64,000 nucleotides of DNA. Origin: Thermodesulfobacteriota bacterium (GTDB taxonomy: Bacteria; Desulfobacterota; DSM-4660; Desulfatiglandales; Desulfatiglandaceae). Under the pieces are notes generated by a model. That model had not been told where the DNA came from. It made no database searches and saw only the letters and a program-made list of their open reading frames with translations. How positions within the stretch are numbered: the first letter of the stretch is position 1; each line of letters starts with the position of its first letter. The position numbers were made by a program, and so were the translations under genes. Below are positions 18,382 to 27,524 of the stretch, piece by piece. The stretch is taken from contig JANQDY010000089.1 of NCBI GenBank assembly GCA_028278625.1, positions 124,001 through 188,000 of the forward strand. Direction: 5' to 3'.

Positions 18382-19415
18382 TTAGTCTTTCAAATGGCCT
18401 CTGATTTTCCCGCTGATCACATGAGCGGCCAATTGGTTCCCCGCAATGTTCCAATGGCTGTCTTGGGGCCGATAAAGCCTGATGGGTGATTCCACGGCGT
18501 AGTATTGATACAGGTCGATGTAGTCAATGTGAAGTTTGTGGAGCGCTTCTGAGAGCCTTCTATTGGGAAGGGTCATATCCCAGTGATCCTTTGCCACATC
18601 AGAAAAATATTGGGCCTGAACATCTCTTAGAAGCGCCGCGTTTATTTGTATTTCGTCCGGAATGATGACCACCACCAGTTTTATCCCCTTGTTGACACAT
18701 ATGTTATGGATCTCCCCCAAATAATACAAGGCCCGTCCAAGTATATCCTGAAAACGCTCATTTCCTTTCAGATAGATGCCGCTTCGTTTGCTTTCGATCT
18801 CCAAATACCGGTCCCTGCTGAAGTTGGGACAATCGTCGCAATAGCTGGCCCTTCCGTGGTAGGTTCTCCCCTCCAATTGGGGCTCAAAGTTGATAAGGTA
18901 ATGGAGCAGGGAAAAAACATGGGAATACTCATGGAGTTTTCTCTTTTCGCTCTCCTTAAAATCATTTCCAATGAAAAAGCTCAACAACAGCATGTCCGGT
19001 TCATAAGCCAACCCTTCTTTTACAAACAGGGATAGATAGTCCTTCGGTCCGATACCCGGGATTCCCATATTGTAAACTTCAACGGGCATGTCCTTCCCAT
19101 AAAGTCGTAATTCTATCAAGGTCAGATAATTGAAATCATAGGGTACGACGCCGTAAGCAAAAGAGTCGCCGATTGCCAGAATTCGGTAAACCCCTGTTTT
19201 TTTGTGGAATCAAATTCTTCGTCCTTGAACCCATGGGAATTCAAATTGAAATCCCAATCCGCCGCAAAAGGCTTTCCCCGGAATCGGTTATAGGTTCCGC
19301 TGTAAAAGACAAAGGATGGCCTGTAATGATCGTATATCCGTAATGCGATTTCTCCCAGGAGCAGTGTTATCAGAATCACGATAAGTGACTGCACCAGAAA
19401 GGAGCGGATTTTCAT
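18382..19415 (-). pseudogene. SGNH/GDSL hydrolase with a one-base frameshift in an A7 run
   Basis: Two frames together make one SGNH-family protein. The first (from ATG 19415) gives MKIRSFL, a membrane anchor and a domain ending DSTKK; it then leaves frame at seven A bases (plus-strand T7 at 19197-19203). One extra A restores TGVYRILAIGDSFAYGVVPY, where GDS is the catalytic-Ser motif. The rest contains GIPGIGPKDY, the GND block SFFIGNDF and the C-terminal Asp/His motif DSHWNIAGNQL. So all SGNH blocks are present once the shift is corrected. A sequencing error, a recent mutation or slippage at A7 would all fit. The role is probably acyl or acetyl hydrolysis on a glycan, together with the carbamoyltransferase. 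Confidence 0.75.
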
Positions 19416-19460
19416 AAACGTTTTGGTTGTCCTGGTCTCTTGCATATACGGCGATTGGTT

Positions 19461-21056
19461 TTAAGGGAGAATGCCTTGTTGAATGGTCAGGTTTTGGCTC
19501 GAAATAGAGCCGTTCAATATCTCAAGAGATCTGATGGTGGAAGCGGATATTCGGTCTGTAAAGGTTTCGTCCCATCCCCCCTTAAAATCAATATGCCTGC
19601 TGCTACTGAGAGAGAGGTCCTCAGCATATGTCCCTGCCCTGGTCTTTATTGTGTAGTTGATACCTCCCTCCCAGTCAAATCCTTCCTGAATGCGGGAGTA
19701 GCAGGGGATAAACCCGCAGCAATAGCCGTCCGGTGAAATATATATGACCGTTTCAAATTCATAAGCGCCCATGTCCGGTGCCCTGCCGGACGGTCTTGTG
19801 TTACCCACGATGTCCGGTGTGCAGGTGTGACCCATGGTGCCGGCATCGATGGCGGGGCTTCCGTTTTTCAGCTGAAAATCGTTTTGGTCCGGGGCCTGGA
19901 AGGTCTCGCTGATGGTCCCTGTAAACGATTGGGTGTCGTAACCCAGGGCCTGCCATTGGGATAGGGTGTACAAACCGCTAACGGTCTCCACCACCGCTCC
20001 CTGATCGGGGAGGAGGTTGAAATTGGATGTTATTTCAAGATCGCCGATGGCACTGGTGGAAGAAAAGCTCGGAACCGATCCTTCGGTCAGGACAATATTG
20101 TTGTAGAAACTGTTGCGGATGGCACCATAATTCAGGCCGATCCCGTAGTAAGCGTCCTTTGGGGTGATGATGGTGTTCTGGATGGCCTGGTTATCATTTG
20201 AAGGGACGGCGCCGTCCTGCCAGAAAAAAGCCATGCCACGTAACTTGTTGTCATATAAGAGATTGTTTTGAAAGGTGGAGAGCGTGACGCCGTCCAGGTT
20301 GATGCCGGTGGCATCATTTTCGTAAACCATGTTTCCGTCCACCATGGCATGGCTGATGGTGCCGTCACCCCCTGAATTGATGTCACCGTTCATATGAAGC
20401 CCGATCGCCGAATTGTTGTGAAGCCGGTTGCCACTGATGGTCGGGTAATCGGAGCTGTCCGCCACGTAAATGCCGATGAATCCTTCTTTTGCCTCATTGT
20501 TCAGGAATGTCACGCAATCGCTCTGGGAGCAGAAAAGATTGGCATGGTTTGCTCCCGAAACACGGTTATTTGAAATGATGCAACCTGTGGCATGGGTTAA
20601 TCGAATGCCGCGGCTGTTGGGATCAAGGGAGGCATAAACCGTCAAGTTGTCAATGACGATGTAGTCGGCAAAATAGATTTCCAGGCCATTTCTGCCGTCA
20701 TAGGTTCTCAGGTCAACCACCACGCCGGTGCCGTTACCCTTGAATGTAATGGGGTTTGAATCCGTACCGGAGGTGGTGATGCTGATCTGCCGTGAGACCT
20801 CATAATTGCCGGGGTTGATCAGAACAGTGTCTCCGGCAACAACCATGCTTGCCGCATGGGCGATGGTTTTAAAGGGGTTTGCCTCTGATCCGTCATTTTC
20901 GTCATTTCCATCGGGGTCCACGTAATAGGTGATCCCGGCGGCTGATGCAGATTTTTGGGGGGCAAGTCCGAAGCTCTGAGCGCCCGGAACGGCAAGAAGC
21001 AAACATAAGAGGCAAAGGAGCGTTCGCCAGATGCACATGGGGACCGGGTATGCCAT
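19461..21056 (-). CDS. secreted right-handed beta-helix repeat protein
   Basis: About 531 residues. A signal peptide (TLLCLLCLLLAVPGAQS) is followed by ITYYVDPDGNDENDGSEANPFKTIAHA, the typical opening of the PbH1/NosD-like family. A parallel beta helix then runs from about residue 60 to 400, with repeated 'N-N-x-I/V-x..N' turns. It ends with a choice-of-anchor-like part (PDIVGNTRPSGRAPDMGAYEFE) and a short extra domain with CCGFIPC. Proteins like this are often exported polysaccharide-binding or lyase-like proteins; no catalytic residues can be assigned. ATG 21056 precedes the signal peptide. It is 45 bases upstream of the SGNH gene on the same strand. Confidence 0.8.
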   Translation of the reverse strand: MAYPVPMCIWRTLLCLLCLLLAVPGAQSFGLAPQKSASAAGITYYVDPDGNDENDGSEANPFKTIAHAASMVVAGDTVLINPGNYEVSRQISITTSGTDSNPITFKGNGTGVVVDLRTYDGRNGLEIYFADYIVIDNLTVYASLDPNSRGIRLTHATGCIISNNRVSGANHANLFCSQSDCVTFLNNEAKEGFIGIYVADSSDYPTISGNRLHNNSAIGLHMNGDINSGGDGTISHAMVDGNMVYENDATGINLDGVTLSTFQNNLLYDNKLRGMAFFWQDGAVPSNDNQAIQNTIITPKDAYYGIGLNYGAIRNSFYNNIVLTEGSVPSFSSTSAIGDLEITSNFNLLPDQGAVVETVSGLYTLSQWQALGYDTQSFTGTISETFQAPDQNDFQLKNGSPAIDAGTMGHTCTPDIVGNTRPSGRAPDMGAYEFETVIYISPDGYCCGFIPCYSRIQEGFDWEGGINYTIKTRAGTYAEDLSLSSSRHIDFKGGWDETFTDRISASTIRSLEILNGSISSQNLTIQQGILP

Positions 21057-21114
21057 AGGACCCTTTCGCCTCTCTACCACTCAACTGCTCTTTTTTCCCA
21101 AAGGGTTTTGCGCT

Positions 21115-21141
21115 GCGGAATACCATTTTTTGGTATTCCGC
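21115..21141. repeat. perfect 11-bp inverted repeat with T5 loop, possible terminator
   Basis: GCGGAATACCA at 21115-21125 and TGGTATTCCGC at 21131-21141 are exact inverted repeats around five T bases. The stem can be lengthened by imperfect pairs (CGCT and GGCG). It lies between the end of the sulfite reductase-like gene (21156) and the start of the beta-helix gene (21056), both on the minus strand. No long T tract follows on the minus side, so termination is plausible but not certain. Confidence 0.5.
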
Positions 21142-21155
21142 GGCGGCTCTTCCGT

Positions 21156-21821
21156 TTAAAGATTTACTTCCTTTTTGAACTGATCCAAACCAATGTCATC
21201 GATCACCTTGTTAAGGCGGTGCCGTTTTGGATAGTCCTTGTACCAGTTCATGATCTTATCAACGGTGGCCATGGCTTCCTCATCGGTGAGTCCCTCTGCC
21301 ACCGGTTGTGCCAGTGAGGGTTTGGATGCCGCGTTTCCACCCACCACGACTTTCCATCCTTTCTTTGTGCCGATGAGGCCCAAGTCCTTGATGTAGGACT
21401 CGGAGCAGCAGTTGAGACACCCGGAAACCCCCATTTTGAATTTGCTCGGGAGTTCCATACCGCAGTACATTTCGTCCAGTTTGATGCCGACGCCGACGGC
21501 ATCCTGCTGGCCCAATGTACAGAAGGTGGTCCCTGGACATAGTTTAACACTGCGGACGCACAGCCCGACGGGGTTTGCCGATTTCATTCCCAGCTCTTCC
21601 CAGATGGGGTCAATATCTTCTTCCTTGATACCCACAAGGGCGATTCTGGCGGCGCTGGTCAGTTTAATGGCCGCCAGTTCATATTTCTCCCCGATGTCGG
21701 CGATTTTTCGCAGGATTTCAGGGGTGCAGAGGCCACCCTTGATATCAGGTACAATGGCGTAAGTTTCCCTGTCTCTCTGAATGAGCGCCCCTTTTTCTAA
21801 AATACTCTTTTTGTTTCCCAA
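21156..21821 (-). CDS. small siroheme/[4Fe-4S] sulfite reductase-like protein
   Basis: A 221-residue protein with the nitrite/sulfite reductase fold. The siroheme-[4Fe-4S] ligands are present as CPGTTFC (C-x5-C) and, later, CLNCC (C-x3-C). The size and single half-domain match the low-molecular-mass assimilatory-type sulfite reductases known from sulfate reducers (Desulfovibrio P590 type). It could reduce sulfite to sulfide for assimilation or detoxification; the natural donor is unknown. No assimilatory partners are near. The C-terminal GLTDEEAMATVDKIMNWYKDY is the usual family tail. A T/A-rich site precedes ATG 21821. Confidence 0.85.
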   Translation of the reverse strand: MGNKKSILEKGALIQRDRETYAIVPDIKGGLCTPEILRKIADIGEKYELAAIKLTSAARIALVGIKEEDIDPIWEELGMKSANPVGLCVRSVKLCPGTTFCTLGQQDAVGVGIKLDEMYCGMELPSKFKMGVSGCLNCCSESYIKDLGLIGTKKGWKVVVGGNAASKPSLAQPVAEGLTDEEAMATVDKIMNWYKDYPKRHRLNKVIDDIGLDQFKKEVNL

Positions 21822-21876
21822 CTTATTCCTCCTTTTTTAGGTGATATCTCCATTTAAAAAATGTAGCCTTTAAGCA

Positions 21877-23337
21877 CTATAAGAGCGGCCCAACGAGTTG
21901 CGCCGCGTTTTCCGCGAATTTCTGTATGACGGAACGTCGCCGCCATTCCGTCAGGTTGAGGAGACGCGACTGTTGAACATACATCATCTGCATTCCCCGT
22001 ACCTGCTGGGTAAATGCGAGATCATATATAAAAAGGGAGATTTCAAAGTTAAGCCAGAGGCTGCGCATGTCAAGGTTGACCGTGCCGAACACACAGATCT
22101 CATCATCAACGGTAATGGATTTGGTATGCAACAGGCCCCCGCTAAAAGCCGCAATGGTGACACCCGCGCTCAACAGATTGTCAAAGAGGGAGCGACTGGC
22201 GTAGTGGACCAATCGTGAATCCACCTCGGCCGGAACGACGATGGTAACACCCACGCCGCGGTGGGCGGCAGAGATAAGGGCTGTCATGAGAGAATCATCC
22301 GGAACGAAGTAGGGCGTTGTCAAAATCAATTTCTTTTGTGCGCAATAGATGGTTGTTAAGAGAAGTTGATGGATGACTTCAGGCCTGATGGCCGGTCCGG
22401 AAGGGACCACCTGAACCGGAATTGTCCCCTTTTCGGGAATGGAACGGACATCGCTCGTTTCTTCAAGCGCCTTGAGCCCTTCTCCCGTATCCAGTTCCCA
22501 GTCCTCCATGAAAGTGCCTGCAAGGGCTTCAACGCTGGGACCTTCCATTCGAACCATGGCATCAATCCATTGGCCCACCCCTCGGTTTTGTTTGAAAAAA
22601 CGGGGGTCCACCAGATTTTGGCTTCCGGTGTAGCCGATTTCACCGTCGATGACGATGATCTTCCTGTGGTTGCGCAAATCGGCCCGGGTCATAAGCATGC
22701 GCAAGGGGCCGACCGGCAGTGAGGCCACAACGCGGATGCCGGCGCTTCGAAGGCGTCGGGCCACTTTACTTCTCAAGAACTCCTTGCTGCCAACGGCATC
22801 CACCAATATGCGGCAAATGACGCCTCTTTCCGAGGCCCGAATCAATGCCTCCGCCACTTCGTCGGCTTTGCCGCCGATGGTCCATATGTAGAACTCCAGA
22901 TGGCAAGTACTTCGGGCGCCGTCGATATCTTCTATGATCGATTGGAACACCGTTTCAAAACGGTCCATGAGATGCAGCATGTTGTTTCTCATGGCGGGGA
23001 AGCCGACCACTTTCTCAGCATGGGCCTGAAGTGCCCTTACGGCAACCCGCACGGCAGGTGACTTTTGCTGTGAAGCCCTCCTTTGCAGGGTTGATTGCCA
23101 GCTCAGGTATAGATCATGAATCTTTGCCGCCCTGGCCAGATACTGGTCTCCGATGCGGCTTTCACCGATAAAGAAATAGAAAACCGCACCCACGAAGGGA
23201 ACACTGAATATGACCGCCAGCCATGCAAGGGAGACGCCCACGGGCCGGCGCCTCATAATGACACGGATGGAGAGCCCGATGACGATGAGCCAGTGAGCCG
23301 TAAAGAGCAGGGTAGTGGTTAGTGTGAAATCCTTCAT
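21877..23337 (-). CDS. cls: cardiolipin synthase (phospholipase D family)
   Basis: Joins two phosphatidylglycerol molecules into cardiolipin in the inner membrane. Two N-terminal membrane helices (LLFTAHWLIVIGLSIRVIM; LAWLAVIFSVPFVGAVFYFFIG) precede two PLD domains. Their HxKxxxxD motifs are NHRKIIVIDGEIGYTGSQN and HTKSITVDDEICVFGTVNLD. The protein is 486 residues, normal for the ClsA type. It appears to be a single transcription unit between the sulfite reductase-like and GFA genes. Confidence 0.93.
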   Translation of the reverse strand: MKDFTLTTTLLFTAHWLIVIGLSIRVIMRRRPVGVSLAWLAVIFSVPFVGAVFYFFIGESRIGDQYLARAAKIHDLYLSWQSTLQRRASQQKSPAVRVAVRALQAHAEKVVGFPAMRNNMLHLMDRFETVFQSIIEDIDGARSTCHLEFYIWTIGGKADEVAEALIRASERGVICRILVDAVGSKEFLRSKVARRLRSAGIRVVASLPVGPLRMLMTRADLRNHRKIIVIDGEIGYTGSQNLVDPRFFKQNRGVGQWIDAMVRMEGPSVEALAGTFMEDWELDTGEGLKALEETSDVRSIPEKGTIPVQVVPSGPAIRPEVIHQLLLTTIYCAQKKLILTTPYFVPDDSLMTALISAAHRGVGVTIVVPAEVDSRLVHYASRSLFDNLLSAGVTIAAFSGGLLHTKSITVDDEICVFGTVNLDMRSLWLNFEISLFIYDLAFTQQVRGMQMMYVQQSRLLNLTEWRRRSVIQKFAENAAQLVGPLL

Positions 23338-23401
23338 GGCAGATAACCCGATTCTTCTCTACGGTTGTTTCTGATAAAGAGTGTTCATGTATTGGGTAGG
23401 T

Positions 23402-23827
23402 CTATTTCTTCCATCTCTGCTCGAATCTTGGGAGCGCATCCGAAATTTCATAGAAATCGGGCAGTTGACTGCACCAGATATGACCAATGGTTTTCAAACC
23501 GGTCGGTTCTTCCAGGGAGCCTGCGGTGACCGCAATGTCAGGCCTCTCTTTTGGATGCCAGAAAAGGGAAGAACCGCATTCCGAGCAGAAACCGCGATGT
23601 ACATTGGGCGTCTCATCCGTGGGTGATTTATACCATTTCAAAGCCTTATCCACTGTAATCTTGAGATTTTCTACTTTTACGCTGGTATATGCACCATAAT
23701 TGCCGGTAAATTTTCGGCATTTCGAACAGTGGCAGTTCACCACATTTCGCAGTTTCCCTGAAATCTCAAATTGAACCTGGCCGCAAAGGCACCTTCCTTT
23801 TGTTTTCTTTTGAGTGCTGTCCGCCAT
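23402..23827 (-). CDS. GFA (CENP-V/Gfa) family zinc protein
   Basis: Small zinc-binding protein of the glutathione-dependent formaldehyde-activating-like family; most members have no proved reaction. The Zn-binding Cys groups are GRCLCGQVQFE, NCHCSKCRKFTG and FCSECGSSLFW. The start at ATG 23827 has GGGAG nine bases upstream; a longer frame begins at 23917 but lacks a site. The protein is 141 residues. Confidence 0.85.
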   Translation of the reverse strand: MADSTQKKTKGRCLCGQVQFEISGKLRNVVNCHCSKCRKFTGNYGAYTSVKVENLKITVDKALKWYKSPTDETPNVHRGFCSECGSSLFWHPKERPDIAVTAGSLEEPTGLKTIGHIWCSQLPDFYEISDALPRFEQRWKK

Positions 23828-23985
23828 TTTTGACCGCTCCCGAAAAATAAGTGATTTATACGCCTGGAATTCGTCATAACGCCGGTTGATGCATAGGGCG
23901 AAGTCAGCCGGTTGCAACGGTTCTTATACAGCAAGTCCGCTGGAATCTCAATGCTCACTTTGTCAATCGGTTCCTTGCGGCCCCC

Positions 23986-24375
23986 TCAAAAGGGAGACTC
24001 GGCAATCTTCATCTCGATTTCCGTATATTTTTCTCGGATGAATCTCGGTGTGCAGATTGCCAGAAATATCAGGTCGGTCTCTCCCATGTTTTGGATTTGC
24101 TGGGGACAATCAGGTGGGATGATCACCACATCTCCCCGGACGACTCTCTGGAAATGATTGTTCGATAGCGCCACACGCCCCTCACCCTGCAAAATGACAT
24201 ATCGCTCAACAATATCTGCCAGTTGATGAAGTTTCGTCGCCTGTCCGGGAGCTACCCGGGCACGGGCGATTGATAGCCCGGGGTCATTTGACGAGTTGGA
24301 CAACTCAAGAATATGGCACCCTTCTTCAAAGTAGTATTCCTGCGATTCCTCAGGTCTTATAACATGTGGTTTCAT
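23986..24375 (-). CDS. cupin domain protein
   Basis: A 129-residue single cupin barrel. Cupin motif 1 is weak (around KLHQLADIVERYVILQGEGRV), and motif 2 is seen as VVIIPPDCPQQIQNMGE. Few metal ligands are conserved (one His, one Glu), so it may be a binding protein rather than an enzyme. I chose ATG 24375 (AGGAAAG upstream) over ATG 24420 because the longer form would overlap the small gene ending at 24401. It is probably cotranscribed with that gene. Confidence 0.7.
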   Translation of the reverse strand: MKPHVIRPEESQEYYFEEGCHILELSNSSNDPGLSIARARVAPGQATKLHQLADIVERYVILQGEGRVALSNNHFQRVVRGDVVIIPPDCPQQIQNMGETDLIFLAICTPRFIREKYTEIEMKIAESPF

Positions 24376-24400
24376 GGGGCTTTCACTTTCCTGAAATCGG

Positions 24401-24556
24401 TTAAGGATTGTAGATGTCATTTACCAGATTTTCGAACCATATGGGTCTTTCATAAAGGACGTAGATCATGAGGATTGCCGTCAGGGGCACCGGAATGACG
24501 GTGTCAATGAGGGCCAAGAGAAGCAGGCATGTCAATATCTTCGTTTTGAGCTTCAT
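24401..24556 (-). CDS. 51-residue membrane protein, uncharacterised
   Basis: A short gene (ATG 24556, GGAG eight bases upstream) reading MKLKTKILTCLLLLALIDTV, then IPVPLTAILMIYVLYERPIW and FENLVNDIYNP. It has one to two hydrophobic helices, a basic N-terminus and a conserved-looking acidic/aromatic tail. I do not know a named function; similar small ORFs with a 'RP.WF..LV..IY' tail occur in anaerobes as far as I recall. It lies between the YkgJ-type and cupin genes on the same strand, 19 bases after the former. Confidence 0.65.
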   Translation of the reverse strand: MKLKTKILTCLLLLALIDTVIPVPLTAILMIYVLYERPIWFENLVNDIYNP

Positions 24557-24575
24557 GGTTCATCTCCCAACCCGG

Positions 24576-24869
24576 TCACAAACTGGGAAGACCGGCTTTG
24601 ATTCGAAGTCCGTTGCATGCTTCACATCCCGGCTGAAACCACCGGCAAAGGACCGGACGTACCCGGTGATGTTTGCACTTCCCGGAAACGAGATCCAGCC
24701 AGAGGCAGGGATGGGCATCCCGATAGCGGGCGCTACGGGCATAAGCGTCGATTTCTTTAATAAGGGCATCTGGCGACCTTACCATTTCATTGGCATCAAA
24801 GGGGGGCAGTGAAAAATTAAGACAGCAGATACCGCAATTCTCGCAAGGATTGGTTTTAGTTGCGCTCAT
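24576..24869 (-). CDS. YkgJ-family cysteine cluster protein
   Basis: A 97-residue protein with the CxxCx..CC pattern NPCENCGICCLNF and later Cys at HPCLWLDLVSGKCKHH, RPVLCRWFQPGCEACNG. This is the YkgJ/UPF0153 family, believed to bind Zn or an Fe-S cluster. No function is assigned. The start fits the family N-terminus. Confidence 0.82.
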   Translation of the reverse strand: MSATKTNPCENCGICCLNFSLPPFDANEMVRSPDALIKEIDAYARSARYRDAHPCLWLDLVSGKCKHHRVRPVLCRWFQPGCEACNGLRIKAGLPSL

Positions 24870-24973
24870 GATTCGTTTCTAACGTCTTCTTGTATGAGTT
24901 CGGTTAATGGGGCGATAAAGGTTATCTCAAATGGTCCGTGATCGCAAGGACCATCACGGTTTGATATCCCTTG

Positions 24974-26575
24974 TCACACCCAAAAGCGACGCAGTACGGT
25001 GGGCAGAAACGTGAGAAACAAAGCACCCAAAAGGAGTAGCAGCAATGGGGGGGAACCCAGGGTAGCGGGCAGAAATCCGAAAAATATGGCGATCACCGCG
25101 GTGATCAGTGCAAAGGGGATCTGTGTTCGAATGTGGTCATGGGGCTCCACGCCACAGGAAATGGATGAAACGATGGTCGTATCACTGAAAGGAGAACAGT
25201 GATCACCGAAAACCGCACCGCTGAATACCGCCGCCACTGAAATCCGCAGGTAGGATTCCTGCCACGGGGGATCCGCCGCCCCGCACGCCGCCGCGGCAAT
25301 GGGGATTGCCAGGGGAAAAAGGATCCCCATGGTTCCCCAACTGGTTCCGGTGGAAAAGGAGATCAGCGAACCGGTGACAAATATCAAACAGGGTATGAAA
25401 AGGGTGGTTTCGGTTTTTAACACCAGCGAGGAAAGAAACTCCGCCGTTTTTAACGCCCCCAGGACACTTCCGATGATCCAGGCCCCCACCAGTATGAAGA
25501 CGGGACCGATCAGGGATTGTACACCGTCTTTAAAAGCCAGCAGCCCCGAATAGAGTCGTTGGCCTTCCCCGGGCGGAAAAAGGAGTATGGCGATACATGA
25601 TGCCATGAGGCCGGATAGTACCAGCACCAGAGGTCCTGCATCGGAGCCGAAGGCGATGGTGACCTTTTGAAAAGTGACGGGCCATTTTGGATCAGGGCTT
25701 CCAAATATATAGAAACCGAAAAAGAACATTATGATGAGGGCGATGAGGGGAATGAACACCGAATGGATTCCCGTGCCCGCTCGGGTTTTGGGTGCCGGCT
25801 TCTCCGTCATGGGCTCTCTTGAGTCCAAGGCGTCCTTTTCAAAAACATTCATGGGGCCGGGATTGAACCGCCTGAAAATTGAGACAAAGAGCATCACCAG
25901 GGTAAACCAGCAGTAGAAATTGAAGGGGATTGATTCCATAAAGATCCCATAGGGATTGACATGGCGACCGGCAAGCCGGAAACCCTCTTTGATCATGCTC
26001 AACTGGTAGGCGATCCATGTGGAGACAAATGCAACACAGGCCACGGCAGAAGAGGTGGAATCTACAATATAGGCCAGTTTTACACGGGATACGCCGCACT
26101 TTATTGCCATATCCTTACAGACACGGCCCACCAGCATGCTGTTGGCCAGCCCGTCAAAAAAACAAATCATGCCGAGTCCCGCGGCGGCGGCCTGAAAGCG
26201 CCCGGGGGCGTTTTCTCTTTTGCCCACAAGGAAATGGAGCATGGCCCTGAATCCGGTGCCCCCATTGAGCACGGCGGCAAACCCGCCCAAGACCAGTGTG
26301 AAGAGAATGGCGCCCATTTTCCATGTGCTGTTAAGACTCGGTGCCAGATGACGTCCAAAAAGATCCAGATAAGCCTGCCACGGATTTCCGTTGCAGAGGA
26401 TGACAGAGCCTGCAAAGGCACCGATCAGAAGGCCCCAGAAGGCTCTTCGGGTGATGACCACCAGCGCCAGCGCCACGACCACCGGCCAGACCTTCTGAAG
26501 CGGTGTTTCCCATGCGGATACCACCCAGGTAAAGGCAAAAACGCCGGTTCCCAATAATAGTGAGCGCTGGTTCAT
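24974..26575 (-). CDS. NhaC-family Na+/H+ antiporter
   Basis: A 533-residue integral membrane protein with about 11-13 hydrophobic helices. Family features are GFAAVLNGGTGFRAM, the helix with GLGMICFFDGLANSMLVG, STSSAVACVAFVSTW and the motif FGDHCSPFSDTTIVSSISCG near residue 430. NhaC-family proteins exchange Na+ for H+, or in some members organic acids or amino acids. The substrate cannot be told from sequence. It is alone on its strand between the YkgJ-type and DUF3795 genes. Confidence 0.88.
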   Translation of the reverse strand: MNQRSLLLGTGVFAFTWVVSAWETPLQKVWPVVVALALVVITRRAFWGLLIGAFAGSVILCNGNPWQAYLDLFGRHLAPSLNSTWKMGAILFTLVLGGFAAVLNGGTGFRAMLHFLVGKRENAPGRFQAAAAGLGMICFFDGLANSMLVGRVCKDMAIKCGVSRVKLAYIVDSTSSAVACVAFVSTWIAYQLSMIKEGFRLAGRHVNPYGIFMESIPFNFYCWFTLVMLFVSIFRRFNPGPMNVFEKDALDSREPMTEKPAPKTRAGTGIHSVFIPLIALIIMFFFGFYIFGSPDPKWPVTFQKVTIAFGSDAGPLVLVLSGLMASCIAILLFPPGEGQRLYSGLLAFKDGVQSLIGPVFILVGAWIIGSVLGALKTAEFLSSLVLKTETTLFIPCLIFVTGSLISFSTGTSWGTMGILFPLAIPIAAAACGAADPPWQESYLRISVAAVFSGAVFGDHCSPFSDTTIVSSISCGVEPHDHIRTQIPFALITAVIAIFFGFLPATLGSPPLLLLLLGALFLTFLPTVLRRFWV

Positions 26576-26605
26576 TTCACCAAATGGACCATTTATGGAT
26601 GGAAA

Positions 26606-26932
26606 CTACCGAAGCGCCTCGAGCGCCGTTCCAATGGCAGGCGCTGTTTCGATGATTCTTTCGAGTTTCTTGCATGGGTATTCTCCGCAAGCAGCGCAAT
26701 GGGGATGAGATCTTTCAATATTGCATCTTCTGATTTCGCAAATGGTTGATGCGAAAGCGCATTTAACGTCGTCGGATTTGCACCCATTGCAGTTTATCTC
26801 TTTCGGGTCGAGGGTTACATCAAATCGGACAAGGCATTTTTCCGCGATCTTTTTTCGCGCAACGTCATTGTCCGCTTGAGTGGCCAGATAACTCTCGCAT
26901 TTTTTGCAATCGATGCCGCAATAGGAGATCAT
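26606..26932 (-). CDS. DUF3795 cysteine-rich protein
   Basis: A 108-residue DUF3795 member. It begins ISYCGIDCKKCESYLAT and has further Cys in NCNGCKSDDVKCAF, CEIRRCN and HPHCAACGEYPCKKLE. The Cys pattern suggests metal or Fe-S binding; the function is unknown. It is 19 bases upstream of a stop codon and close to the thioesterase gene on the same strand. Confidence 0.82.
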   Translation of the reverse strand: MISYCGIDCKKCESYLATQADNDVARKKIAEKCLVRFDVTLDPKEINCNGCKSDDVKCAFASTICEIRRCNIERSHPHCAACGEYPCKKLERIIETAPAIGTALEALR

Positions 26933-26950
26933 CCTGCCTCATCCCGCCGT

Positions 26951-27430
26951 TCACATGTTTTTCATCTCAACCCTTGCGCCGGCAGCAACGGCGCCGGGTT
27001 CAAGAATCATCATCCGAACCCTTCCCGTTGCGGCAAGCCGCTTTTGATCGTCATGAATCTCCGCTTCCCACACATGGGAACGTCTCCCCAGAAACAAGGG
27101 CCGGGCCGTGCCATACAACCGGCCGGAGCGGACCGCCTTTAAAAAGGCGGTGGTGTTTTCAAGGCCAACGGTGTTTTTTCCCTCTCCCCACACGGTAATG
27201 GCCGAAGCCGTGGAACATAGGGTCTCTATCATGCTGGCGTAAACCCCGCCGTGTACCAGGCCGTAGGGCTGGAGATGGATGTCGTTGATGTCAAGCTCCG
27301 CAATGAATTCATCGGGCGTCGCTTTCGTAAAACGCAGTCCGAGGGAATCATTGAAGCCACCCAGGTTCTCGTTGATCATTGCCAAAATGTTTTCTGGAAA
27401 TTCGTACAACTGTCGCTCCCTCCAATCCAT
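26951..27430 (-). CDS. PaaI-type hot-dog thioesterase
   Basis: A 159-residue hot-dog thioesterase. The active-site block is PYGLVHGGVYASMIETLCSTA, with the family Asn/His-Gly-Gly region and Glu. It hydrolyses acyl-CoA esters, probably aromatic or other medium-chain ones; the substrate is not set by sequence. The gene precedes DUF3795 on the same strand with 18 bases between. Confidence 0.88.
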   Translation of the reverse strand: MDWRERQLYEFPENILAMINENLGGFNDSLGLRFTKATPDEFIAELDINDIHLQPYGLVHGGVYASMIETLCSTASAITVWGEGKNTVGLENTTAFLKAVRSGRLYGTARPLFLGRRSHVWEAEIHDDQKRLAATGRVRMMILEPGAVAAGARVEMKNM

Positions 27431-27524
27431 CCGTTTCAGTCAAACTGACGGAAACATATACCATGAAGATGAAATATGCAATCAGCGTCGAACCAAAGAA
27501 ACAAGTCGTCATTTGCAATTACGA

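Noticed and set aside
18382..19119. Independent short hydrolase gene beginning MIELRLYG
   Set aside because: Upstream sequence in the same frame encodes the GDS motif and joins to the anchor part after one base; it is the second half of one gene.
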